The notes beneath the pieces were generated by a model. It was not told where the DNA came from. It was given only the letters and a program-made list of their open reading frames with translations, and did no database searches. This document shows, piece after piece, positions 1 through 9,516 of a stretch of 64,000 nt of DNA. A program made the position numbers and the translations under genes. Where the stretch lies: assembly GCA_001899175.1 (NCBI GenBank), contig MKVH01000003.1, forward strand, positions 144,690 to 208,689, read 5' to 3'. Each line of letters begins with the position of its first letter. Position 1 is the stretch's first letter. The DNA comes from Candidatus Kapaibacterium thiocyanatum. GTDB lineage: Bacteria > Bacteroidota > Ignavibacteria > Kapaibacteriales > Kapaibacteriaceae.

Positions 1-2
1 CG

Positions 3-2330
3 CTGGCCCATCTGCTGTCGGGCGTCAACCGCATCGGTGGCATCGCCTACCTGGATGCACTCTGCAGCAAGACGTGGGGCTATGGCGTGTCTGGCCTGAA
101 CAGCAACATCGACTATCCCGCCGCAGGATATGCGTGGGATACCGATGTGACGTCGCACGAACTCGGACACAACGTAGGCTCGCCGCACACGCATTCGTGT
201 ACATGGAATCCGCCCATCGACTCGTGCGTGGCCGCCGAGAGCGGCAACTGCTATGCGGGTACGAAGCCGGTGCTCGGTACCATCATGAGCTATTGCCATC
301 TGACCAACAAGGGAACGTCGCTCGAATTCCATCCGCGCGTCGTGGCCCTGATGGATGGCAAACTGCGGAACGCGGTATGCGTCGGACTTTCGACGAACAT
401 GACGGTCGATGCCGGACGCGATACCGCGGTCTGCGGCAGTGCGGCCGTGACGCTGCGCGCGACGGTCACGGGTGGCACGGCACCGTATACGTACATCTGG
501 TCACCTGCAGCGGGTATGACGGGCTCGGCGACATCGATGCCGATCGTGAACCCGGTGGCGACGACGGTCTACATCGTCGAAGTACGCGATCAGTACAACG
601 CATCCGTGAAGGATACGGTCGTCGTTACGGTGAATCCCCCCGTCGACGTATCGCTCGGCGCGGACCAGATGCTGTGCGAAGGAAGTGCACTGCGCCTTTC
701 CGCATCGACGAATTCCGGCATGCCGCCCTTCACGTATCGGTGGTACGCGGGCGACGCCATGCAGGACAGCATCGGTGCGACCTTCACGACGGTACCTGCG
801 ATGAACGGGGACTACATCGTGCAGGCCACCGACGCCAACGGTTGTGTCGATGCGGATACGATGCATGTCATCATCAGACCCGCACCTGTCGTGACCATCA
901 ACGATCTGCCCGAAGCATGCAGGAGTGAGATGGTGAGGTTGAGGACGAGTGTGCTGTCTGGACTCGGTCCGCTCGCCTATGTGTGGTTCGAGAACGGACG
1001 GAAGCTCGTCACCAATACACCCTATCTCGACGTCGCTGCCGATGCGACCATGACGTACCGTGTGGTGGTGACGGACATCAGCGGCTGCGCGGATACGACC
1101 GAGTACACGATTCCCGTGCACGATATCCGATACACCGTCACACCATCCGCCCTCCCGATCCCCGCATTGTCTGCATGCGAGGACACCTTCCCCGGTACCA
1201 TCGTCATCAGGAACGACGGTGCGGATACGATGACGATCGCCATCGATACGACGAAGTCCAGGTATACCGTCATGACATCGTCGATGCTGCCTGCGACCAT
1301 CGTGCCGGGAGCGGCGCTGACCATGCCCGTCACGATCCGGTTGACGACGACCAGGCAGATTCGTGATACGGTCTGGTTCACCGATGCGGCGTGCGGACGT
1401 ACCGTTCCGGTTCTCGTTGCTGGTACGGCGGGTAGCGTGTCTCCTTCGGACGACGTCACCGACTTCGGTACGCACATAGAGTGCACAGGGCAATCCCCAC
1501 GGTCGGTCCATATCGGCGTGGCGAATACCTCTTCCGCCGACGCCGTCATCACCTCCGTCCGTGGCAGTCGACTGGGTACCTTCACGCTTCCCGACGGTCG
1601 TGTGAGAATCCCTGCACGCGCCGACGTGCGCTTCATCGCCCTCTTCCGTTCTGTCCTGCCCGCAGGTATCACGATGGATACGCTGGCGGTATCGTTCACG
1701 ACATCCTCATGCGAACGTAGGTTCGACATGCCGGTTCGCATTACCGCGATCACGGCCCCATATCGGCACGACGATGTCGTGGAGTTCGGAGAACTGACGT
1801 CGACGAGCGATGCCGACATCCGCAGAATGACGACGATCGCGACGGATACCGAAGTTCTTCCGGCCGGCGTGATCACAGGAGTCGATATCGAAGGCCCGTT
1901 CGTTACGAGTGTCCGCCCCGGACAGGATGTGCGGAGGACACGGCCGCTCGATATCGACATCATGCTGAAGCCATCCCTGGTGACGGGTACGGGAGATATC
2001 GAGGGAAGTCTGGATCTGTTCCTCGATTCCTGCGCGGTTCCCCTGCATATCGCCCTCCATGGCAGCATGAGGTCGGTTTCGGTATCGGAAGCCGGAGAGA
2101 CCGCCCGACCCATGTTCGTGGATATGGCCAATCACCGGCTCGTCGTCACCGCCGGTATGGGGGGTACGGTCAACATCGTGGACATCGTCGGTCGTACGGC
2201 CGGATTTGCCGACGTTCCGGCCGACATTCGGCGTGAAGTCGATCTAAGTCATTTGCCGTCAGGTGTATACATCGCCGTCCTCGCTTCACCGGACAGACGT
2301 TTCACCCTGCGTTTCATCATCGATCGATGA
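3..2330 (+). CDS. Secreted M12B/reprolysin-like metalloprotease, 5' partial, T9SS-type C-terminus
   Basis: The reading frame is open from the window edge, so the start and signal peptide lie upstream. The zinc motif HELGHNVGSPH is encoded at about 156-188 and a Met-turn-like TIMSYC follows at about 282-299, as in the M12B/reprolysin-like metzincins. Behind the protease domain come two or three PKD/Ig-like modules (VTGGTAPYTYIWSP and similar, about 400-1120) and then ASH/choice-of-anchor-like repeats. The last ~75 residues resemble a T9SS sorting domain (VNIVDIVGRT...LPSGVYIAV). Inference: a cell-surface or released protease acting on extracellular protein. Substrate unknown. Confidence 0.85.
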   Translation: MAHLLSGVNRIGGIAYLDALCSKTWGYGVSGLNSNIDYPAAGYAWDTDVTSHELGHNVGSPHTHSCTWNPPIDSCVAAESGNCYAGTKPVLGTIMSYCHLTNKGTSLEFHPRVVALMDGKLRNAVCVGLSTNMTVDAGRDTAVCGSAAVTLRATVTGGTAPYTYIWSPAAGMTGSATSMPIVNPVATTVYIVEVRDQYNASVKDTVVVTVNPPVDVSLGADQMLCEGSALRLSASTNSGMPPFTYRWYAGDAMQDSIGATFTTVPAMNGDYIVQATDANGCVDADTMHVIIRPAPVVTINDLPEACRSEMVRLRTSVLSGLGPLAYVWFENGRKLVTNTPYLDVAADATMTYRVVVTDISGCADTTEYTIPVHDIRYTVTPSALPIPALSACEDTFPGTIVIRNDGADTMTIAIDTTKSRYTVMTSSMLPATIVPGAALTMPVTIRLTTTRQIRDTVWFTDAACGRTVPVLVAGTAGSVSPSDDVTDFGTHIECTGQSPRSVHIGVANTSSADAVITSVRGSRLGTFTLPDGRVRIPARADVRFIALFRSVLPAGITMDTLAVSFTTSSCERRFDMPVRITAITAPYRHDDVVEFGELTSTSDADIRRMTTIATDTEVLPAGVITGVDIEGPFVTSVRPGQDVRRTRPLDIDIMLKPSLVTGTGDIEGSLDLFLDSCAVPLHIALHGSMRSVSVSEAGETARPMFVDMANHRLVVTAGMGGTVNIVDIVGRTAGFADVPADIRREVDLSHLPSGVYIAVLASPDRRFTLRFIIDR

Positions 2331-2373
2331 TCCTCGCCATCCGGCCCATAGGGACCGGGCGGACATATCTTCC

Positions 2374-2381
2374 TATGTTTG
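2374..2381 (+). promoter_or_regulatory. Putative -7 promoter element (TATGTTTG) for the TonB receptor
   Basis: TATGTTTG matches the Bacteroidota -7 consensus TAnnTTTG and lies 49 nt upstream of the receptor start codon, in the gap after the protease gene. No convincing -33 TTTG/TTG was seen at the expected spacing, so this is a motif-based call only. Confidence 0.4.
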
Positions 2382-2430
2382 CACCCCGACCGACTGGTCG
2401 GAATATTGCACACACGAGACAGGAAGATAT

Positions 2431-4863
2431 ATGCAACGTCTGGTACTATCGGTACTTGCACTGGTATGCTCTTCGGCAGCCCTGTTCGCACAAGGTACCG
2501 TATCGGGGAGAGTGATCGATGCGACGACCGGCCAGCCGATCTACGGCGTGAGAGCCAGGGTCAAGGCCCAGAAGCTGTCGGCATTCACGAACGACGATGG
2601 CTGGTTCCGTATTTCCAACGTGAAGGGCGACTCCGTCACCGTGACCATTTCCGGTATGGGATGGAATGACGTCGAACGCAGGATGGGTACGGCGGCACCC
2701 GACGAACGTCCGATCCCGGTGACGTCGACGGCGAAGAACGTGGGCGACATCATCGTCTACGGCGCCGCCCGCAGGGCGCAGAAGCTGACGGAAGCTCCGG
2801 CCGCCATCAGCACGGTTTCGCCGATGGAGCTCGAACGTGCGTCGTCGCACGGCTCCCTGGCGAAGACGATGGAAACGATGCCCGGCGTGGACGTCGTCCA
2901 GTCCGGATCGAACGACTTCAACGTCAATGCCCGTGGCTTCAACAATTCGATCAACCGCCGGACGCTCGTCCTGATCGACGGACGCGACCCCTCCACACCG
3001 CTCATCAACCTGAACGAGTGGAACTCGATGTCCAGCATCCTTTCCGACATCGCCTCCATCGAAGTGGTGCGGGGTCCGGGATCGGCACTCTACGGACAGA
3101 ACGCCTACAACGGCGTGGTCAACATCCGTACCACCGATCCGCGTGACGTACAGGGAACGCGCATCAGCCTGACCGGTGGCGAATGGGAAACGTATCGCGC
3201 ATCCATCCGCCATGCCGGCACGTTCGGAGACTTCGCGTACAAGATCAATCTCGGTGCATCGCATCAGTTGAACTATTCGCTGACGTCGCGCATGCGCGAT
3301 TCGTCGAAACCCAACCTCGGTCTCGAATATCCGGGACTGTCCTTCGACGTACGACCGCTCACCGACGAACAGCGTCGTCCGTTCCTCTACGTGGGGACGG
3401 CACGCCTGGACTACGACCTCGACCCCACCAGCCGTCTCGTTCTCGAAGGCGGATTCTCCGCCAGTGGTAACGAGATGTACGTCAACCAGACGGGACGCCT
3501 GCTCGTACAACGTGTCGAGAAGCCCTTCGCACGTCTGGCCTACAACTCCGAGCACATCAATGTCCAGGGTCTGTGGCAGCGCCGGAATACGCCGAACGCC
3601 CAACTGGTGTTCAATGCCGCTGCGACGTCGCTCGAACTTTCCGACGTTCTCGGTATCGATGCCCAGTACAACAACACGGCGATGGATGGTGATCTCCGTT
3701 ACATCTTCGGAGTGCAGGCGGAGCATCAGGACGTGAGCTCGCCGCTGCAGGGCGATGCCGTGTCGCTCATCAGCCCCGATCGCGTGAAGGCCGACTTCTA
3801 TGGCGCCTACGGTCAACTCGAATACCGCATCGTACCGACGCTTTCGGCCGTGGTCGCGGCGCGCGTCGATGGTTCGCAATTATTCTCCACGCAGTTCTCC
3901 CCGAAGGTCGGACTGGTGTGGGAGCCGATCGCGAAGCAGACGTTCCGTCTGACGCTGAACAGGTCCTTCCTGCGTCCGAGCTATACGGACCTCTATCGCC
4001 GTTCGCCCGCAGGTCTGCCCGTCAATCTCGCCCGCGTCGATTCGCTCGTGAACGCAGCCGTATCGCAGGCCGCTGGACGTGAAGTGGATGCCAACCTGAA
4101 TCTGGGTACGGCAGTGCGTCAGTTCAATCTCGGCAATGCCGATCTGAAGCCTGAGACGGCCCTGTCGCTCGAGCTCGGATACAAGGGCCAGGTGAACAAG
4201 GATATCTTCGTGACGGTGGATGCATATTATAACCAGCGCAAGAATCTCATCTCGGCACCGCTCGGCGGTCTCGCTCCGTCGGTCTATGCGCCCATCCGCT
4301 CCAACACCGGTGATGCCGGACTGAACCGTATCGGTGATTCTGTGCTGGCTGCGGAACTCGGCAAGATCAACCCCGCCTTCATGTCCCGTCTCGCGACGTA
4401 CGAAGGTGGTCCCGCACTGGTGATCGCGCCCACGAACATCGCCGTCGTCGACGAATACGGTGTGGAACTCGGAGTGAACTACTACGTCACCAACGAGTTG
4501 TTGCTGACCGGTAACTATTCATGGTTGGACATCAACGTCCGTGAAAACGACGTTCCCTCGCAGAAGATCCTGCCGAACACGTCGAAGAACCGCGTGAACA
4601 TCGGTCTCGAATACAGCCGTCCGAATCAGTTCGACGCCGGCATCATGGTTCGGTATGTCGAAGGCTTCCGCTGGATAGCCGGTCTGTTCGAAGGCAGCGT
4701 ACCATCCTATACCGTCGTCAACCTCAATGCCGGCGTCTACGTGATGAACGATCTGCGCGTGAGCGTCAACATCTTCAACCTGCTGGACAACTACCACTAC
4801 GAGATCTTCGGTGGTACGATGCTGCGTCGCCAGGCGACGGCGACGGTCACCTACAGCTTCTGA
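2431..4863 (+). CDS. TonB-dependent outer-membrane receptor
   Basis: An 810-residue outer-membrane receptor. The ATG at 2431 is chosen because an AGGAAG Shine-Dalgarno lies just before it and the protein then begins with a clean signal peptide (MQRLVLSVLALVCSSAALFA). Next come a carboxypeptidase-regulatory-like domain (about residues 23-100, VSGRVIDATTGQPIYGVRA), a plug domain (about 115-230, with VLIDGRDPS and EVVRGPGSALYGQNAYNGV), and a 22-strand-type barrel ending in an aromatic residue (VTYSF). Such receptors use TonB/ExbBD energy to import siderophores, vitamins or oligomers. The substrate cannot be read from the sequence. No SusD partner adjoins it, which argues against a classic glycan SusCD pair. 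Confidence 0.9.
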   Translation: MQRLVLSVLALVCSSAALFAQGTVSGRVIDATTGQPIYGVRARVKAQKLSAFTNDDGWFRISNVKGDSVTVTISGMGWNDVERRMGTAAPDERPIPVTSTAKNVGDIIVYGAARRAQKLTEAPAAISTVSPMELERASSHGSLAKTMETMPGVDVVQSGSNDFNVNARGFNNSINRRTLVLIDGRDPSTPLINLNEWNSMSSILSDIASIEVVRGPGSALYGQNAYNGVVNIRTTDPRDVQGTRISLTGGEWETYRASIRHAGTFGDFAYKINLGASHQLNYSLTSRMRDSSKPNLGLEYPGLSFDVRPLTDEQRRPFLYVGTARLDYDLDPTSRLVLEGGFSASGNEMYVNQTGRLLVQRVEKPFARLAYNSEHINVQGLWQRRNTPNAQLVFNAAATSLELSDVLGIDAQYNNTAMDGDLRYIFGVQAEHQDVSSPLQGDAVSLISPDRVKADFYGAYGQLEYRIVPTLSAVVAARVDGSQLFSTQFSPKVGLVWEPIAKQTFRLTLNRSFLRPSYTDLYRRSPAGLPVNLARVDSLVNAAVSQAAGREVDANLNLGTAVRQFNLGNADLKPETALSLELGYKGQVNKDIFVTVDAYYNQRKNLISAPLGGLAPSVYAPIRSNTGDAGLNRIGDSVLAAELGKINPAFMSRLATYEGGPALVIAPTNIAVVDEYGVELGVNYYVTNELLLTGNYSWLDINVRENDVPSQKILPNTSKNRVNIGLEYSRPNQFDAGIMVRYVEGFRWIAGLFEGSVPSYTVVNLNAGVYVMNDLRVSVNIFNLLDNYHYEIFGGTMLRRQATATVTYSF

Positions 4864-5909
4864 GCAGACAATCGCTGATACAGTTCGTTCAGCGATTCGT
4901 CACTCCTGATACGGTTCATGGCCCACGGTGGCAGCTTGTCGGCTGCCTCGCGGGCCATTTCCATTGCTTCCTCATGTCGTCCTGCGCGCCATAGCACTCC
5001 GCCTGCAGCGAAATGACCGAACAGGAAGTCGGCATTCGTGCGGGGAATCTCGCGGGCGATGGCCACGGCGTCGTCCACACGGCCCGTCCGTTCGTACAGT
5101 CGTGCGAGGCTGATGCGTGCGGACGAATACGTGTGCTTGGCTCCGATGGCACGAAGGAACCATTGTTCGGCGTGGACGTCGTCGCCGAGGCGAACGAACA
5201 GGTCGCCACGATTCCACATCATGGTTTCTTCGTCGGGCATGGCCGACAGGGCCACTTCCGTAACGCGGAGTGCGCCGTGCCAGTCCTCGAGCACGCGATA
5301 GTAGGTGATGGCGAGCGAATACGTGGCGAACTTCTCCGGATCGAGTCGTTGCAGTTGCGTCAGCAACGGCTCCACGTCCTGCTCGTCCAGATTCGCCTGG
5401 CCACTGCGATGCAGGGCGCACAGGGTGCCGATATAGGATGCCAGCGCTTCCGCATCTTCCACCGAGCCGATTTCCGTACGTGCTTCGCGGATGAGTTCCC
5501 AGGCGCGATCGTTCTCGCCCTGCCAGATCAGGCCGTTCGCCACGGACATCGTGATCTCGAAGGAAGCGTCCGCGAGGATCGCATCGAACAACGGTCTGGC
5601 TTCGTCCGGCGACGGACGCGTAGCGGCATGCCATGTGCGTACGAGCGGATCGTTCGTTCTGGCCAATGCTTCGTCGAGGATTGCCGCAGCTTCGTCTTCA
5701 CGCGGTGCATTACTGCGCTGCAGCGCCCATGCGAGGGCGATGTAGGCGCCGGGATTGCCGACGGGATCGAGCTCGATGCTCCTCCTCAGGAACAGTTCCG
5801 CCAGATCGACCCGTGCACGCTCCTCCAGCTCGAATCCGGCCTCGAACAATGCACGGGCATCGTTCCAGTGTTCATAGCCGGTGCGGATCAGACCGATGAT
5901 GGTCGTCAT
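4851..5909 (-). CDS. TPR-repeat protein
   Basis: A 352-residue all-helical protein with tetratricopeptide-like repeats (ARVDLAELFLRRSIELDPVG, GALRVTEVALSAMPDEETM, HAEQWFLRAIGAKHTYSSA). It has no signal peptide or membrane segment, so it is probably cytoplasmic and mediates protein-protein contacts. The ATG overlaps the stop of the upstream VOC gene by 4 bases (ATGA), which suggests translational coupling. The 3' end overlaps the convergent TonB receptor gene by 13 bases. It is the last gene of the minus-strand run that begins with sulP. The specific role is unknown. Confidence 0.75.
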   Translation of the reverse strand: MTTIIGLIRTGYEHWNDARALFEAGFELEERARVDLAELFLRRSIELDPVGNPGAYIALAWALQRSNAPREDEAAAILDEALARTNDPLVRTWHAATRPSPDEARPLFDAILADASFEITMSVANGLIWQGENDRAWELIREARTEIGSVEDAEALASYIGTLCALHRSGQANLDEQDVEPLLTQLQRLDPEKFATYSLAITYYRVLEDWHGALRVTEVALSAMPDEETMMWNRGDLFVRLGDDVHAEQWFLRAIGAKHTYSSARISLARLYERTGRVDDAVAIAREIPRTNADFLFGHFAAGGVLWRAGRHEEAMEMAREAADKLPPWAMNRIRSDESLNELYQRLSAQKL

Positions 5910-6262
5910 TGCTGGATGGGCTCCCAGATGCCGTGGACGTTGCCGTCCGGATCTGCGAAGTAGGCGAGATGGCCCATGTCGCCGACCGTCATCCTGGGGA
6001 CGACGATCTTGCAGCCGTTGGCTTCGATGGCGGCGATCGTTTCGTCGATGGAAGCGACGCCGATGGCATTCGTGACGCGCGAGGATTCCGGCGTGCGCTT
6101 CATCAGCGCACCGTCGATACCCATTTCGCCTTCCTTGCCTGTGGAAGCGAAGATATAGTCTTCACCGTAGGGCTGGAAGTTCCAGCCGAATACCTTCCGG
6201 TAGAAATCCATCGAGCGTTCGAAGTTCTCGACCGGAATTTCGAAATGGACAACGCGACCCAT
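5906..6262 (-). CDS. VOC (glyoxalase/bleomycin-resistance) superfamily protein
   Basis: A single-module VOC protein of 118 residues with paired betaalphabetabetabeta units. It begins GRVVHFEIPVENFERSMDFY and ends YFADPDGNVHGIWEP, the usual family ends, with H and E at metal-ligand positions. The start is placed at 6262 because AGGTCGG lies just before it; an in-frame ATG at 6274 sits too close to that site. VOC enzymes include glyoxalases, dioxygenases and drug-binding proteins, so the substrate cannot be assigned. A second, different VOC gene lies 750 bases upstream in the same run. Confidence 0.8.
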   Translation of the reverse strand: MGRVVHFEIPVENFERSMDFYRKVFGWNFQPYGEDYIFASTGKEGEMGIDGALMKRTPESSRVTNAIGVASIDETIAAIEANGCKIVVPRMTVGDMGHLAYFADPDGNVHGIWEPIQQ

Positions 6263-6343
6263 GACCGACCTCATAGAGTGAAATGGAAAAGGGTAATCGT
6301 CTTCGTCGTATCGGTGAGATGTATCGTCCGCATCGTCCAGGCG

Positions 6344-7003
6344 CTATTCGAATGCCTGCGCCAGATATTCCCGCAGAGGGCGAGCGGCATCGTAGTAGGC
6401 CATGAGGGCCTTCACCGCGTCCTTGCGCATGAATATCTCCGGCGACACCGGCGCCATATAGTAGAACTGCTTGTTGGCGACGAGCGGTTCGGCGGCGGCG
6501 GCTTCCTTGAATTCCGCCGGCACGATCTTGTTCCGCTCGCCCTTGATCGACTCGAAGTGCTTGACGAACGGCTTCGCCCCGATGAGCTTCCTGAAGGCCG
6601 CGGGATCGTCGGCGATCATTTCACGGATGATGGACAGCCGTTCCTTGTCCGGCATGTAGACCCCTCCGCCCACATAGCCACCCGTCGCTTCCGCATGGAT
6701 GTAGAAGCCGGGATATCCTTCGGACTTGCGGCCATACTTCGAGATGATGGCTCCCATGTGCGTCTTGTACGGCGACTTGTCCTTCGAGAACCGGATGTCC
6801 CTGTTGATCCGGAAGAGGGTATCCTTCGGCTCTATGTGGAGATCCGGTTCACGTTCACGGACGGCTTCGATCAGGGCGGCGACGAGGTCGCGGAACGGCA
6901 CCTTGACGTGGCGTTCGTACTCGGCCTTGTGTGCATCGAACCATTCCTTGGAGTTGTTGCGCTCGAGGCCAGCGAAGAAGTCGAAGTAGTGTTGCGAGAG
7001 CAT
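6344..7003 (-). CDS. DUF2461 domain protein
   Basis: A 219-residue protein that spans the whole DUF2461 family: an N-terminal FFAGLERNNSKEWFDAHK, a central LFRINRDIRFSKDKSPYKTH, and YPGFYIHAEATGGYVGGGVY. The biochemical function of the family is not established. No signal peptide is visible, so it is probably cytoplasmic. It starts 15 bases after the VOC stop codon without a clear Shine-Dalgarno, which suggests readthrough translation within the operon. Confidence 0.85.
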   Translation of the reverse strand: MLSQHYFDFFAGLERNNSKEWFDAHKAEYERHVKVPFRDLVAALIEAVREREPDLHIEPKDTLFRINRDIRFSKDKSPYKTHMGAIISKYGRKSEGYPGFYIHAEATGGYVGGGVYMPDKERLSIIREMIADDPAAFRKLIGAKPFVKHFESIKGERNKIVPAEFKEAAAAEPLVANKQFYYMAPVSPEIFMRKDAVKALMAYYDAARPLREYLAQAFE

Positions 7004-7018
7004 TGGGAGCCGGCCCGG

Positions 7019-7402
7019 TTACTTTTCGGAATGGAGCCCGATCTTGTTGCCTTCGGTATCGGTAATGAAGGCAATGTAGCCAATTTCGTTCACCTTGGTT
7101 TTCTTCATCAGCAGGGTGGCACCGGCCGCGATGGCACGGTCCAGCATGGGCTGAAGATTCTGTCCGGCGTTCAGATAGATCACCACGCCGAGCGTTCCGG
7201 GCGTGTTGTGGGAGTCGTTGGTGATGGCTCCGCCCACACCGTTCTGTCCGCGCGGCAGGAAGCACATGTCGTGGTCGCCGGCCTTGGATTCCATGCGGGA
7301 TGTATACAAGGGCTGGTCGTACATGGCGCTATAGAACTTGGTCGCCCGTTTGAAGTCCGTGCAGGGAATTTCGAACCAGCTCACTGCATGTGGATTATCC
7401 AT
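7019..7402 (-). CDS. VOC superfamily protein (glyoxalase-like)
   Basis: A 127-residue VOC protein (AVSWFEIPCTDFKRATKFY; C-terminal ITDTEGNKIGLHSEK). The start at 7402 (MDNPHAV) is chosen because the VOC fold begins there and because this ATG lies inside the last codons of the upstream DUF899 gene, giving an 8-base overlap in another frame (CATCATGGATAA). Translation of the two genes is therefore probably coupled. The substrate is unknown. It differs clearly in sequence from the other VOC protein at 5906-6262, so this is not a recent tandem copy. Confidence 0.82.
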   Translation of the reverse strand: MDNPHAVSWFEIPCTDFKRATKFYSAMYDQPLYTSRMESKAGDHDMCFLPRGQNGVGGAITNDSHNTPGTLGVVIYLNAGQNLQPMLDRAIAAGATLLMKKTKVNEIGYIAFITDTEGNKIGLHSEK

Positions 7403-7997
7403 GATGTTCCTCGTTATAAGTGTATTTGGGATGCCAGCCGGCTTGTCCGTCCTTGAGGAGATCGAACATCGGGAAGATGCCCATGTAGAAATCTCCCGGT
7501 CCGAATGCATCGGTACCGGCGCGTACGATGGTACCGTCGGCATTGCGGTGGAAGGTGGAAAACCCAGGCTGTAGCATACGTTTCTGATTGTCGAGAGTCG
7601 AAAAGCCCATATCCTCCGTGAATCGGCCTTCGGCGTCCGACACCATCCGGAAGGACCATCCCCTTGACGAAGCGAACTCGTTCTGAACGTCGGGGCTGTC
7701 GCCGTTCATGAGGACGATTGCTGCGCGGGATCTGATATGCGGCAGGATTCCGTTGAGGCCGTCGGCCCAGAGGGTACAATACGGACATCCACGTCCCATG
7801 TTGTGAACGACGATAAGATCGTTGCGTCCGTCGAACAGTTCGTCCAGCGTCACATCCGTCCGTTCGCCGGTGGCGAACCGGTAGGACTGGTCGATGGACA
7901 TGGCGGCACGCTCGCGGAGCAGCTCCGTCATCCGGTTGCGGCGTTCGTTGATTTCCTTGTACAGGCGTACGAGTTCGGAGTCTTCAAAGGGAGACAT
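7395..7997 (-). CDS. DUF899 thioredoxin-like protein
   Basis: A 200-residue protein of the DUF899 thioredoxin-fold family. It has the family's MGRGCPYCTLWADG motif, where a CPYC pair resembles a redox CxxC, followed by RGWSFRMVSDAEGRF and the C-terminal FPMFDLLKDG region. The family is thought to be redox-related, but its substrate is unknown. Its ATG overlaps the 3' end of the upstream methyltransferase gene by 14 bases, and its own 3' end contains the start of the next VOC gene. All three genes are therefore likely made together. Confidence 0.83.
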   Translation of the reverse strand: MSPFEDSELVRLYKEINERRNRMTELLRERAAMSIDQSYRFATGERTDVTLDELFDGRNDLIVVHNMGRGCPYCTLWADGLNGILPHIRSRAAIVLMNGDSPDVQNEFASSRGWSFRMVSDAEGRFTEDMGFSTLDNQKRMLQPGFSTFHRNADGTIVRAGTDAFGPGDFYMGIFPMFDLLKDGQAGWHPKYTYNEEHHG

Positions 7998-8817
7998 GGC
8001 TGTTTCCGGTGGTCGTGGGACGTCTTCCGTGGATCTGCATGACGGGTGCCATACTGACGGTGGAATCGGGGCTCTGCGTAAGAGCCTCCAGCTCGTCGTA
8101 AAGGCGAGCGTATGAACGATCGTCGGCGATATCTGTTACAAGTACCGACTGCCGAATGCGGTCGAGCGTGAGTAACGTCACGAATTTTTCCTCCCCAGTA
8201 CGAAATGATGGTATGAGCATCTGATGTCGGATATCGGTGAGCTCCGTTCCGGAGAACAGGGCAGGCAGCTTGATGCCGATGTCGGCGTCGGCACCGCGGG
8301 CCCGGGCCGCATGGCGGTACCAGTCTACGTAGGTCTCGAAGGCCGCGCTCGGTGGCCAGCAGAAATGGCCGGGAAACCATACGTCTTCGACGGCCAGGAT
8401 GCCGTCGGGTTGTAGAAGACCGTATAAATGTCGTAGTGTGGCTGCCGGATCCGGGACGTGCGACAGGAAGAAGCGGGCATAGATGACGTCGAAGCGACGT
8501 TCCGTCACGAAGCGGGTGGCGTCATCATGGACGAACCGGACGATGGAGGCGGCTTCGCCCGTCGTTTCGGATTCGGCGATGGCGAGGATGTCGGCATCGG
8601 CGTCGACGGCCGTGACGCTGCCCTCCATGCCGACGCGTTCGGCCAGGAGACGGCTCACGTCACCGCCTCCACAGCCGACGTCCAGGCAGTGGACGCCGGG
8701 GCGGATGTGCAGGCTGTCGAGGAATGTCAGGGTCAGGGGGCGCATCGTACCGGCCAGAAGCCGAAGGCGTTCGCGTCCGGAGCGTCCTCCCTCAAGGACG
8801 TACGTCGGTAATCGCAT
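7984..8817 (-). CDS. Class I SAM-dependent methyltransferase
   Basis: A 277-residue Rossmann-fold methyltransferase. Motif I is LDVGCGGGDVSRLLAERVG (about residues 44-62), then VTAVDADADIL with the acidic residue that binds the SAM ribose, FDVIYARFFLSHVPDP, and a post-motif LLQPDGILAVEDV. The acceptor could be a small molecule, a lipid or a protein; neighbours do not decide this. No Shine-Dalgarno is visible before the ATG. It follows the carbonic anhydrase gene by 57 bases on the same strand. Confidence 0.82.
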   Translation of the reverse strand: MRLPTYVLEGGRSGRERLRLLAGTMRPLTLTFLDSLHIRPGVHCLDVGCGGGDVSRLLAERVGMEGSVTAVDADADILAIAESETTGEAASIVRFVHDDATRFVTERRFDVIYARFFLSHVPDPAATLRHLYGLLQPDGILAVEDVWFPGHFCWPPSAAFETYVDWYRHAARARGADADIGIKLPALFSGTELTDIRHQMLIPSFRTGEEKFVTLLTLDRIRQSVLVTDIADDRSYARLYDELEALTQSPDSTVSMAPVMQIHGRRPTTTGNSHVSL

Positions 8818-8874
8818 GACACCGGTCCAGTGTGGTGATTGGGGCGGGGCGGTGAATCCCCGTTCCCGTCGTAC

Positions 8875-9513
8875 TTATTCGTCTTCGAAGTCGTAGATGT
8901 AGATGTCGTGCGGCATGTCCCCGGGGTTCAGCGTGACCAGATCCTTGAGATATCCCGTATGGATGTCGTAGGTCCAGCCGTGAACCATCGGCCGCTTCTT
9001 GTTCTTCCACGAGCGCTGGATGAAGGAAATCTCCGCCAGGTGCTGTACCTGTTCGATGACGTTGAGTTCCACGAGCCGCTCGTAGCGCATCTGTTCGTCG
9101 GTGATGCTCTCGAGTTCCGAGGCATGCAGCCGATAGACGTCCTTGATGTGGCGGAGCCACTTGTTGATCAGGCCCAGGTTCTTCCTGGACATGGCCGTAC
9201 GGATACCGCCACAGCCGTAGTGGCCGCAGACGATGATGTGGTTGACTTCCAGGACTTCGACGGCATACTGCAGGACGCTGAGCACGCTGAAGTCGGTATG
9301 GATGACGAGGTTGGCGATGTTGCGGTGGACGAAGATCTCGCCCGGCTCCACGCCGGTGATATCTTCGGCGGGGACGCGACTGTCCGAGCATCCGATCCAG
9401 AGGAAGTCGGGTTTCTGGTTCTCGCTCATACGCGTGAAGTAGTCCTCACGAAGATTGAGCTTGTCCTGCACCCAGGCCTTGTTGTTCAGCAGTAAGCGCT
9501 TGTAAGATTCCAT
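8875..9513 (-). CDS. can: Beta-class carbonic anhydrase
   Basis: A 212-residue beta-carbonic anhydrase catalysing CO2 + H2O <-> HCO3- + H+. Zinc ligands and the catalytic dyad are visible in GCSDSRV (Cys, Asp, Arg) and CGHYGCGG (His, Cys), with the conserved [12 protein letters not shown] between them. Length and order match the E. coli Can type. The Shine-Dalgarno AAGGA overlaps the stop codon of the preceding sulP gene, 3 bases upstream of this ATG. The enzyme is therefore translationally tied to a SulP anion carrier, which fits bicarbonate supply or pH control. Confidence 0.95.
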   Translation of the reverse strand: MESYKRLLLNNKAWVQDKLNLREDYFTRMSENQKPDFLWIGCSDSRVPAEDITGVEPGEIFVHRNIANLVIHTDFSVLSVLQYAVEVLEVNHIIVCGHYGCGGIRTAMSRKNLGLINKWLRHIKDVYRLHASELESITDEQMRYERLVELNVIEQVQHLAEISFIQRSWKNKKRPMVHGWTYDIHTGYLKDLVTLNPGDMPHDIYIYDFEDE

Positions 9514-9516
9514 CCG

